23,488 nucleotides of DNA, taken from assembly GCA_014804905.1 (NCBI GenBank), contig JAAUYX010000019.1, positions 72,374 to 95,861 on the forward strand. Reading direction: 5' to 3'. The number at the start of each line of letters is the position of its first letter. Within the stretch, counting starts at the first letter, position 1. This document shows, piece by piece, positions 1 to 7,023 of the stretch. Under the pieces are notes generated by a model. That model ran no database searches and had not been told where the DNA came from. It worked only from the letters and a program-made list of their open reading frames with translations. A program made the translations under genes and the position numbers. The stretch is from Desulfovibrio sp. (GTDB lineage: Bacteria; Desulfobacterota; Desulfovibrionia; Desulfovibrionales; Desulfovibrionaceae).

Positions 1-1914
1 GAGTCGCCCACCGCCAAGGTGGGCGGCAAGCTGCTCGACGGCCTCGCCAAGGAGCGCCACCGGGAGCGCATGTACGGGCTCGACAATGTTTTTTCCGCGG
101 AGGAGTGGAGCGACTTTGCCGAGCGGATGCGCCGCGCCTGGGACGAGGCCGTGAATGGCCCGCTGCCGCTGGATTTCTGGTGCGACCCCAAGCTCGACGG
201 CCTCGCCGTGGAACTGGTGTATGAGGGTGGCAGGCTCGTCCGCGCGCTCACCCGTGGCGATGGCGAGACGGGCGAGGTAGTCACCGAGGCCGTGCGCACC
301 ATGGCGAGCGTGCCGCAGATGCTGGCCGGGGTGGGGACGCCCCCGGCGCTTCTGGAGGTGCGGGGCGAGGCCGTCATGTTCCGCGAGGATTTTGACCGGC
401 TCAATGAGAGGCAGCAGGCGCTCGGCCTCAAGACCTTCGCCAATCCGCGCAATGTCGCCGCCGGGAGCCTGCGCCAGCTCGACCTTTCCGTCACCGAATC
501 CCGGCCCCTGCGCTTCCTCGCCTACAGCCTCGGCGCGGCGGAGTGGGGGGCCTCGGCGCCCTGCCTGACGCAGAGCGAGCTCATGGCCCGGCTCACCGCC
601 TGGGGTTTTCTCACGCCGCCGAACGGGCGCCTGTGCGCGGGCGTCGCGCAGGTGGTGGACTATGCGGAATGGGTGCGCGCCCACCGCACCGACTTCCCCA
701 TGGAGATCGACGGGGCCGTGGCCAAGCTGGACCTTCTGGAGGCCCAGCGCGTGCTCGGCTTCACGGCCCGCGCGCCGCGCTTTGCCGTGGCCTTCAAGTT
801 CCCGGCCATCCAGGCGCAGACAAAATTGCTCGCCATCGAGATACAGGTGGGCAGGACGGGCGCCCTTACCCCTGTCGCCATATTGGAGCCCGTGGCCGTG
901 GGCGGCGTCATGGTGTCGCGCGCGACCCTGCACAACGAGGACGAGATCCACGCCCGCGATGTGCGCGTGGGCGATACGGTCATCGTGCAGCGCGCCGGGG
1001 ACGTCATCCCGGAAGTGGTGGGCCCGGTCCTTGACAAGCGGCCGCCGGGCACGGAGCCCTTCCATTTCCCGCATGAGTGCCCGGCCTGCGGAGAGCCCGT
1101 GCACCGCGAGCCGGACGAGGCGGCCTGGCGCTGCGACAATCTCGCCTGCCCGGCGCGGCGGCTGCGGGCCATCACGCACTTTGTCTCCAAGGCCGGCCTC
1201 GACATCCAGGGCGTGGGCGAAAAATGGGTGGAGCAGCTGGTGCAGGCAGGCCGTGTGCAATCCCCGGCGGACCTCTTTACGCTTACTGAGGCCGACCTCC
1301 TCGGGTTTGAGCGCATGGGCGAGACGCTGGCGCGCAAATTCCTCGCCGCGCTGGAAAAAGCGCGCACCAGCGCCAGCCTGACGCGCCTTATTTGCGCGCT
1401 CGGCATCCGCCATGTGGGCGAGCAGACGGCGCGGATGCTCGCGTCGAACTTCCGCGACCTTGACGAACTCTCGGCCGCATCGACCGACACACTCCTGACT
1501 TTGCCCGATGTGGGGCCGGAAGTGGCCGCGTCCATCAGGTATTTCTTTGAAACTCCGGCCAATCGCATCGTGCTCGAGCGCCTGCGCGAGCTCGGCCTCT
1601 GGCCCGTCTCGGCCGGGGCGCCCCTTGCGGAGCCTGCCGAAAAAAAGGAGACGCCCCTCGCCGGCAAGACCATCCTGTTCACCGGGACCATCTTCCTGCC
1701 GCGGGGCCGGGCGCAGGCGCTGGCCGAGGCGGCGGGGGCCATCCCCGCGAGCTCGGTGAGCAGGAAGCTCGACTACCTCGTGGCCGGGGAGAAGCCCGGC
1801 AGCAAGCTCACCAAGGCCGAATCCCTCGGCATCACCGTGCTCGACGGCGAGGGCTTCCGGCGGCTTTTGGCCGAATCCGGGATAAAAATCCCCGAAGAAG
1901 AACTTAAAGAATAA
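1..1914 (+). CDS. ligA: NAD-dependent DNA ligase LigA (5' end cut by window edge)
   Basis: Seals nicks in duplex DNA during replication and repair, using NAD+ to adenylate an active-site lysine. The reading frame is open from the first base and starts inside the conserved E-S-P-T-x-K-V-G-G stretch, so roughly the first 70 residues (the Ia domain) lie outside the window. About 637 codons are visible; full LigA is usually 670-700 residues. The adenylation motif K-L-D-G is encoded at 190-201, with the AAG codon at 190-192 as the nucleophile. A four-cysteine zinc finger (C-P-A-C-G ... C-D-N-L-A-C-P) lies at about 1078-1160. Helix-hairpin-helix repeats follow, then a C-terminal BRCT domain at about 1650-1890. 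All expected domains after the cut are present and uninterrupted. It is followed after 40 bases by dapB on the same strand. Confidence 0.97.
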   Translation, partial: ESPTAKVGGKLLDGLAKERHRERMYGLDNVFSAEEWSDFAERMRRAWDEAVNGPLPLDFWCDPKLDGLAVELVYEGGRLVRALTRGDGETGEVVTEAVRTMASVPQMLAGVGTPPALLEVRGEAVMFREDFDRLNERQQALGLKTFANPRNVAAGSLRQLDLSVTESRPLRFLAYSLGAAEWGASAPCLTQSELMARLTAWGFLTPPNGRLCAGVAQVVDYAEWVRAHRTDFPMEIDGAVAKLDLLEAQRVLGFTARAPRFAVAFKFPAIQAQTKLLAIEIQVGRTGALTPVAILEPVAVGGVMVSRATLHNEDEIHARDVRVGDTVIVQRAGDVIPEVVGPVLDKRPPGTEPFHFPHECPACGEPVHREPDEAAWRCDNLACPARRLRAITHFVSKAGLDIQGVGEKWVEQLVQAGRVQSPADLFTLTEADLLGFERMGETLARKFLAALEKARTSASLTRLICALGIRHVGEQTARMLASNFRDLDELSAASTDTLLTLPDVGPEVAASIRYFFETPANRIVLERLRELGLWPVSAGAPLAEPAEKKETPLAGKTILFTGTIFLPRGRAQALAEAAGAIPASSVSRKLDYLVAGEKPGSKLTKAESLGITVLDGEGFRRLLAESGIKIPEEELKE

Positions 1915-1954
1915 CATGAAATAGTGGAAATTTTTTCAAGGAGTCCGCTGAGAT

Positions 1955-2764
1955 ATGCAGGAAAAGACGCGCATCATCATTGTCGGGGCTGCCGGGCGCA
2001 TGGGGAGGACCATCCGCCGTCTTGCCGAGGAGGAGGGCGATTTCGTCCTCGCCGGGCTGGTGGACCGCGAGGAAAGCCTCGGCGCTGTGCAGGCGGGCAG
2101 CATACCCGCGGCCGCGAGCCTCGAGGGCCTCGGGACGCACGCTGACGGGGCCGTGGCCATCGACTTCACGGCCCCGGAAGCGAGCATGGCGACGGCGCGC
2201 ATGGCCGCGGCCGCCCATGTGCCGCTCGTCATCGGGACCACGGGCTTCAGCGAGGCGCAGAAGGCGGAGCTCCGCGAGCTCGCACAAAAAACGCCGCTTT
2301 TCTGGTCCGCCAACATGAGCGTGGGCGTCAATGTGCTTATGCGGATATTACCGGAACTGGCCCGTGCGCTGGGACCGGCCTATGACATGGAAATGGTGGA
2401 GATTCACCACGGCCGCAAGAAGGACGCTCCCAGCGGCACGGCCCTGGCGCTCGGCGAAAAGCTGGCCGAAGCCCGCGGCTGGGAGCTCGAAAAGGTCCGC
2501 TGTTCCGGGCGCGACGGCATCATCGGCGCGCGCCCCAAGGAGGAAATCGGTATCCAGGCCTTGCGCGGCGGGGACGTGGTGGGCGTGCACAGTATCTATT
2601 TTCTCGGGCCCGGTGAGCGCATCGAAGTGACGCATGAGGCCCATTCGCGCGAAAATTTCGCCGGGGGCGCCTTGCGCGCGGCGCGCTGGCTCGCCGGGCG
2701 CAAGCCGGGGAAGCTCTATTCCATGCAAGACACCTTTGAGCCCACGGCCAATGAGCAGCAGTAG
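1955..2764 (+). CDS. dapB: 4-hydroxy-tetrahydrodipicolinate reductase DapB
   Basis: Reduces 4-hydroxy-tetrahydrodipicolinate to tetrahydrodipicolinate with NAD(P)H in the diaminopimelate/lysine pathway, in the cytosol. At 269 residues it is the normal family length. The N-terminal Rossmann fold carries G-A-A-G-R-M-G at residues 11-17. G-T-T-G-F is at 94-98. The signature E-I-H-H-G-R-K-K-D-A-P-S-G-T-A, with the catalytic His pair and Lys, is at about 149-163. An AAGGAG Shine-Dalgarno at 1938-1943 sits 11 bases before the ATG and fixes this start. It lies 40 bases after ligA, and its last codons overlap the start of the uracil-DNA glycosylase gene, so co-transcription with the next two genes is likely. 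Identification is secure. Confidence 0.96.
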   Translation: MQEKTRIIIVGAAGRMGRTIRRLAEEEGDFVLAGLVDREESLGAVQAGSIPAAASLEGLGTHADGAVAIDFTAPEASMATARMAAAAHVPLVIGTTGFSEAQKAELRELAQKTPLFWSANMSVGVNVLMRILPELARALGPAYDMEMVEIHHGRKKDAPSGTALALGEKLAEARGWELEKVRCSGRDGIIGARPKEEIGIQALRGGDVVGVHSIYFLGPGERIEVTHEAHSRENFAGGALRAARWLAGRKPGKLYSMQDTFEPTANEQQ

Positions 2765-3521
2765 GCCGCGCGCGAAGCAAGACCCCACCTTCGGGGAAAA
2801 GGTGCTGGCCTTCAATGCGGGCCTGCGTTTTGACGCGCCGTTGCCGTCCGGCATCGAGGTGATGAACCCCTTTCTCGGCAGCCCCTGCGCGCAGGCGGCC
2901 TCGGCGGCCTTTTACCGCAAGTATTACGCCGACCACCGGGAGCGGCACATCGTCCTCGGCATCAATCCCGGCCGCTTCGGCGCGGGCCTCACGGGCGTGC
3001 CCTTCACCGACCCCAAGCGGCTCGCCTCGGACTGCGACATCCACATCGCCGCCTGCGCCCCGGCGCACGAGCCGTCCAGCGTGTTCGTCTATGAAGTTAT
3101 CGACGCCATGGGCGGTCCTGCGGCCTTTTACCGCGACTGGTATATCAATTCCATCTGCCCGCTGGGCTTTGTGCGCGTGGATGCAAAAGGGCATAAGAAG
3201 AATTACAACTATTATGACGACCGCAGCCTTGAGGAGGCGGCCACGCCCTTCATGCTGGAATGCCTGCGCCGCCAGCTTGCTTTCGGCATCCGCCGGGACG
3301 TGTGCTTTTGCTTCGGCACGGGCAAGAACGCGGCCTTCATCGAACGCCTCAACGCAGAGTACGGCTTTTTCGGCCGCGTGGTGGCGCTGGAGCATCCCCG
3401 CTATGTCATGCAGTACAAAAGCAGGGAAAAGGATGCCTATATACGCAAATATGTGACCCTGCTTTCGGCGGCCGCGCAAGGCGAGGGCAACCGAAGCGGA
3501 AAGGAGCGCGAAAATGGATGA
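2751..3521 (+). CDS. SMUG2-like uracil-DNA glycosylase family protein (DUF4918)
   Basis: Probably excises uracil or related deaminated bases from DNA as a monofunctional glycosylase. The 256-residue product has the first active-site motif G-I-N-P-G-R-F-G-A-G-L-T-G-V-P-F at residues 70-85, which resembles the G-M-N-P-G-P-F-G segment of SMUG1. A second catalytic loop is H-P-R-Y-V-M-Q-Y at about 215-222. These are features of the DUF4918/SMUG2 branch of the uracil-DNA glycosylase superfamily. I chose the ATG at 2751, which overlaps dapB by 14 bases. The frame is open farther upstream, but that part lies inside dapB and reads as arginine/proline-rich shadow sequence. The end overlaps the next gene by 8 bases, implying translational coupling. 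The family assignment is from motif memory; substrate preference cannot be read from the sequence. Confidence 0.8.
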   Translation: MSSSRPRAKQDPTFGEKVLAFNAGLRFDAPLPSGIEVMNPFLGSPCAQAASAAFYRKYYADHRERHIVLGINPGRFGAGLTGVPFTDPKRLASDCDIHIAACAPAHEPSSVFVYEVIDAMGGPAAFYRDWYINSICPLGFVRVDAKGHKKNYNYYDDRSLEEAATPFMLECLRRQLAFGIRRDVCFCFGTGKNAAFIERLNAEYGFFGRVVALEHPRYVMQYKSREKDAYIRKYVTLLSAAAQGEGNRSGKERENG

Positions 3522-4068
3522 GCTGGTCTTTCTCGGCATTTGCGGCAGCTTGAGGCGCGCCTCGCGCAACATGGGCCTTTTGCGCAAGGCGCAGGAACTC
3601 ATGCCTGCGGGGAGCCGCCTTGAAATCGCGGATATTCACGGCCTGCCCTTCTACAATGAGGATATTGCCAAGCCGGAGAGCGTGCAGAAGCTGGTGGCAG
3701 CGGCGGAAAAGGCCGACGGCTTTCTTTTCGCCTCGCCGGAGTACAACTATTCCCTGGCCCCGGCGCTGAAGAACGCGCTGGACTGGCTCTCGCGCGAGCC
3801 GGGGCTCAAGCCCTTCGCGGGCAAGCCCGCGGCCATCGTGGGCGCGGGCGGCGGCATGGGTACCTGCCGCAGCCAGGCCCATTTGCGCCAGGTCTGCGTC
3901 TATCTTGACCTTCATCTCATCAACAAACCGGAGTTCTTCTCCAACGCCTTTTCCCCGGCCTATGACGCCGCGGGCGACCTCGTGGACGCGGAGCTCACGA
4001 AAAGGCTGGCGGAACTCCTCCAGGCGCTCGTGGACTGGGCGTGCGTGCTGAAAAAGGGGCGCGCCTGA
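3514..4068 (+). CDS. NADPH-dependent FMN reductase / NAD(P)H:quinone oxidoreductase-like flavoprotein
   Basis: A 184-residue flavodoxin-fold protein expected to bind FMN and reduce flavins, quinones or similar acceptors with NAD(P)H. The N-terminal phosphate-binding loop is G-I-C-G-S-L-R-R-A-S at residues 8-17. The family signature S-P-E-Y-N-Y-S followed by L-A-P-A-L-K-N-A-L-D-W is at 74-91. A glycine-rich G-A-G-G-G-M-G turn follows at about 110-116. The ATG at 3514 overlaps the uracil-DNA glycosylase stop by 8 bases. A GGAAAGGAG-like Shine-Dalgarno lies a few bases upstream inside that gene. It is the last gene of the ligA-side unit, with a hairpin about 50 bases after its stop. The physiological acceptor is unknown. 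Confidence 0.88.
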   Translation: MDELVFLGICGSLRRASRNMGLLRKAQELMPAGSRLEIADIHGLPFYNEDIAKPESVQKLVAAAEKADGFLFASPEYNYSLAPALKNALDWLSREPGLKPFAGKPAAIVGAGGGMGTCRSQAHLRQVCVYLDLHLINKPEFFSNAFSPAYDAAGDLVDAELTKRLAELLQALVDWACVLKKGRA

Positions 4069-4118
4069 GCCTGACTTGGGCGCCGGGCCGAGAACCCCTT
4101 CTCCGCAGCCCGCTTCCG

Positions 4119-4166
4119 AAAAAGAGGGTGTTTTTGCGTTTTTTCCCCCGCAAAACGCCCTCTTTT
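4119..4166 (+). terminator. Imperfect stem-loop after the FMN reductase gene, probable terminator
   Basis: The left arm AAAAGAGGGTGTTTTTGCG can pair with the right arm CGCAAAACGCCCTCTTTT, with one bulged base and one wobble. The loop is T- and C-rich. The right arm ends in TCTTTTCTCTT, a weak T-run. It lies between the FMN reductase stop and the promoter-like sequence ahead of the TerB-domain gene, where a boundary between transcription units is expected. Confidence 0.6.
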
Positions 4167-4169
4167 CTC

Positions 4170-4197
4170 TTGGCAAATCGCGTATCTGTCTTACATT
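4170..4197 (+). promoter_or_regulatory. Putative sigma-70 promoter for the Shango-like operon
   Basis: TTGGCA at 4170-4175 and TACATT at 4192-4197 are separated by 16 bases. They match the -35 and -10 consensus at five and four of six positions. The element sits directly after the hairpin and about 50 bases before the ATG at 4249, in the only gap preceding the three-gene operon. This is a consensus match by eye, with no direct evidence of transcription. Confidence 0.4.
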
Positions 4198-4248
4198 TTT
4201 GGCATCTTTATTTTTTGTCGCTCACGGCGCAAGGCCGGGGAAAGGCCC

Positions 4249-5703
4249 ATGGCAGATTCCGCATATCCCACTGTACTTCTGGATGACACGCGCTATGAAG
4301 ATGAGGCCATTCTCCCCCGACCCGTCAGGGCGGCTGTCGATCTGCCCCCCTTGCTGGCCAGCGCCCGCGCCCTCGCCAATGAGGATTTTCCCGCGTCGCG
4401 GCAGGAAATCTTTCTCAGGCAGGGGCGCCTGCTCGCCGACTATGAAGACGACTTCGCCTATACAGGCGACCCCGTGCGCTACTATCCCACCTATCAGTCC
4501 CTGACGGACGAGGAACTGCGGGGCTATTTCACCTGGCGGCCGAAAGTACGCGCGCGGCAGGTGGAGCCCGCGCCGCTGACTTTCATTTTTCTCCATGTCT
4601 ATGAGCTCATCAATCTTATTGGCGTCAAGGATGCTGAAGAAGCCTATGAGGAGCTTCTCTTCATCCGGCGCAACTATTCCTCCTTCGGCTGGAACATCGG
4701 GTATTATCTCGACAGGTGGCTCACGGATTTTGTCATCTACTACGGGCTTTCGCCCGAATTGCTGGCGGATTCATCGGAAAAGCTCCATAACCAGTGCATC
4801 ACTGTCCTTTCCCATATAGATGCCGAGCCGCAGGACAGAGTGATGGACGCGGTGAAGCAGCTCGCGCCCAGATGGCTCTCTCGCTCCCGCTTTTATGCCG
4901 CGCACTTTGAGGACATGGACGCCGTGACCTACAAGGTGCTGAAAGGCATGGCCGCGCATTATGCGGCAAACTGCAAGCGGAGCCTCGTGGACCAGTTGTT
5001 CGGCGCGCGCCTGCCGCGCCATATGCACATCTTCAGCCAGGCGATTTTTTGCAATCCATTGCAGCGGAAAAATTATCAATATACGCTGGACGACCAGTGC
5101 GTCTATTCGTGCGAGAACGGCATCTGGACCTCCAACTGGCGCCCGCTTTCAAGCCGGTCCGGCCGGAAGCTGGAGGGCCTGCTCAAGACCATCGACCAGG
5201 TGATGCGCGAGGCTTACGCCTTCGGCCATCCCATCCGCGGGGAAATTTCCACCCGCTGGATACGGAAGCTCATCAACGAAACCACGCAGGAGCTTCTGGC
5301 GCAAAAGGCCGCCGCGGAAAAGAGCCGCGTGCGCATCGATTTCGCCATCCTTGACAAGATTCGCGCCGACGCCGCCATAACCCGCGACAGACTGGTGACG
5401 GAGGAGGATGAGGAACCGGAAGCCCCTGCGCCGCAACTCGCGGCCGCGCTACCGCCAGAGCCCGAAGCAGGCGAAGCCGCCCCCGCGACGGCGCTTCTCT
5501 CTCCGCCGGAAGCGCGCCTGCTCCGCTGCCTGCTCTCCGGTGAGAGCACCGACTGGCTGCGGGCGGAGGGGCATCTGCGCTCGGTGCTCGTCGATGCCAT
5601 CAATGAAAAACTCTATGACGCTTTCGGTGACACGGTGCTGGATGACGAAGGCCTGCCCGTGCCCGACTATGTTTCCGACCTCAAGGAGATGCTTGCCCCA
5701 TGA
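4249..5703 (+). CDS. sngA: TerB-N/TerB-C domain protein, SngA-like (Shango anti-phage system)
   Basis: First gene of a three-gene operon that matches Shango, whose SngA is a TerB-domain protein thought to act with an ATPase and a helicase against phage. The product has 484 residues. The TerB-N signature Y-Y-P-T-Y-Q-S-L-T-D-E-E-L-R-G-Y-F-x-W-R is at residues 78-97, followed by the aromatic- and acid-rich helical segment typical of that domain. A TerB-C-like region starts near 355 (V-R-I-D-F-A-I-L-D-K-I-R) and runs through an A/P/E-rich linker (about 385-425) to A-I-N-E-K-L-Y-D-A-F-G-D near the C-terminus. I see no separate central TerB metal-binding domain. The ATG follows GGGGAAAGG. The stop overlaps the next ATG in an ATGA. 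Domain calls rest on remembered family patterns; the exact role is unproven. Confidence 0.8.
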   Translation: MADSAYPTVLLDDTRYEDEAILPRPVRAAVDLPPLLASARALANEDFPASRQEIFLRQGRLLADYEDDFAYTGDPVRYYPTYQSLTDEELRGYFTWRPKVRARQVEPAPLTFIFLHVYELINLIGVKDAEEAYEELLFIRRNYSSFGWNIGYYLDRWLTDFVIYYGLSPELLADSSEKLHNQCITVLSHIDAEPQDRVMDAVKQLAPRWLSRSRFYAAHFEDMDAVTYKVLKGMAAHYAANCKRSLVDQLFGARLPRHMHIFSQAIFCNPLQRKNYQYTLDDQCVYSCENGIWTSNWRPLSSRSGRKLEGLLKTIDQVMREAYAFGHPIRGEISTRWIRKLINETTQELLAQKAAAEKSRVRIDFAILDKIRADAAITRDRLVTEEDEEPEAPAPQLAAALPPEPEAGEAAPATALLSPPEARLLRCLLSGESTDWLRAEGHLRSVLVDAINEKLYDAFGDTVLDDEGLPVPDYVSDLKEMLAP

Positions 5704-7013
5704 ATATACCCAGGCGCATTGCCCAGACCCTTGTCAATTCGCTGAAAGGTGGCGTGGTGCCCCGCGTGGGCCTGCCCTATGTGACCGTGGGCCGCAAGGA
5801 GGAGATTGAGGCCCTTTTGCACGACGTGGACATCATTGCCGAGGGTGGCGCATCGTTTCGCTTTATTTCCGGCAAATACGGCAGCGGCAAGAGCTTCCTG
5901 CTCCAGACCATCCGCAACCATGTGCTTGCCAAAAATTTCGTGGTGCTGGATGCGGACCTCTCGCCGGAGCGGCGCCTGCAGGGCACGCGCGGCCAGGGCC
6001 TCGCCACCTACAAGGAGCTCATCGCCAACATGTCCACGAAAACGCGGCCCGAGGGCGGCGCGCTTTCGCTGGTGCTCGACCGTTGGATAAACAATGTGCA
6101 GCAGGAGGCGGCCGCCGAAGCCGGCCTCGCCGTGACGGACCCGGCCGTGGCCCCGCTGGTGGAAAAAAAGATTGCCACCATCATGGCCTCGCTCAAGGAA
6201 ATGGTGCACGGCTTTGATTTTGCGCGGCTCCTGACGCTCTATTATGAGACGTATGTCACCGGCAACGAGGAAATGAAGGCGCTGGTGCTCAAGTGGTTCC
6301 GCGGTGAATACACAACAAGGACGGAAGCCAGGCGCGACCTTGGCGTGAACATTATCATCACCGATGACGACTGGTATGACTATCTGAAGCTCTTTGCCAC
6401 CTTTCTCCGGCAGGCGGGATATGCGGGGATGCTCATCCTCATCGACGAGCTCGTGAACATCTTCAAGATTCCCAATGCCGTAACGCGGCAATACAACTAC
6501 GAAAAGATTCTCACCATGTACAATGACACCATGCAGGGCCGCGCCTCGCACATGGGCATCATCCTCTGCGCGACGCCGCAGGCCCTGGAGGACCCGCGCC
6601 GCGGCGTCTATAGCTACGAGGCCCTGCGCTCACGGCTGGCGGAAGGGCGCTTCGCCGGGGAGCACAAGGACCTGCTCTCCCCGGTCATCCGGCTCCAGGC
6701 GCTCACGCAGGAGGAGATGCTCGTCCTCGTGGAAAAGCTCGCCGACATCCACGCCCAGCTTTACGGCTATAAGCGGCGCATGGGCCAGGAGGACATGGTG
6801 GCCTTCATTGAAATCGAATATGGGCGCGTGGGCGCGGACGAGCACATCACCCCGCGCGAGATTATCCGCGACTTCATCGAGGTGCTGGACATCCTCTACC
6901 AGAACCCGAAAATGAAGGTCCGTGAGCTTTTGGGAAGCGACGCCTTCACCTTTGCCAAGAACGCCATCGAGGAAGCCCCGACCCAGGACCAGTTTGCCGA
7001 ATTTGAGCTCTAG
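5700..7013 (+). CDS. sngB: BrxD-type (DUF2791) P-loop ATPase, SngB-like
   Basis: A 437-residue AAA-like ATPase of the family that includes BrxD of type 2 BREX. Walker A is G-K-Y-G-S-G-K-S at residues 58-65, preceded by the family-typical G-R-K-E-E-I-E and F-R-F-I-S. Walker B is M-L-I-L-I-D-E-L-V-N at 244-253. After Walker A comes V-V-L-D-A-D-L-S-P-E-R-R-L-Q-G, a stretch characteristic of BrxD proteins. The start codon overlaps the stop of the TerB gene (ATGA at 5700-5703), giving coupled translation. The helicase gene begins 10 bases after its stop. In Shango the equivalent protein is the ATPase subunit. No BREX core genes (pglZ, pglX, brxC) are nearby, so BREX is not supported. Confidence 0.85.
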   Translation: MNIPRRIAQTLVNSLKGGVVPRVGLPYVTVGRKEEIEALLHDVDIIAEGGASFRFISGKYGSGKSFLLQTIRNHVLAKNFVVLDADLSPERRLQGTRGQGLATYKELIANMSTKTRPEGGALSLVLDRWINNVQQEAAAEAGLAVTDPAVAPLVEKKIATIMASLKEMVHGFDFARLLTLYYETYVTGNEEMKALVLKWFRGEYTTRTEARRDLGVNIIITDDDWYDYLKLFATFLRQAGYAGMLILIDELVNIFKIPNAVTRQYNYEKILTMYNDTMQGRASHMGIILCATPQALEDPRRGVYSYEALRSRLAEGRFAGEHKDLLSPVIRLQALTQEEMLVLVEKLADIHAQLYGYKRRMGQEDMVAFIEIEYGRVGADEHITPREIIRDFIEVLDILYQNPKMKVRELLGSDAFTFAKNAIEEAPTQDQFAEFEL

Positions 7014-7023
7014 GAGAGGGCCG

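Noticed and set aside
660..1742. Long minus-strand open frame of 360 codons opposite ligA
   Set aside because: It lies fully within ligA and has an Arg/Ser/Ala-rich composition without motifs, as expected for the antisense of a GC-rich gene.
2520..3602. 360-codon minus-strand open frame across dapB and the glycosylase gene
   Set aside because: Antisense shadow of two well-supported genes; no family motif and no ribosome-binding site.
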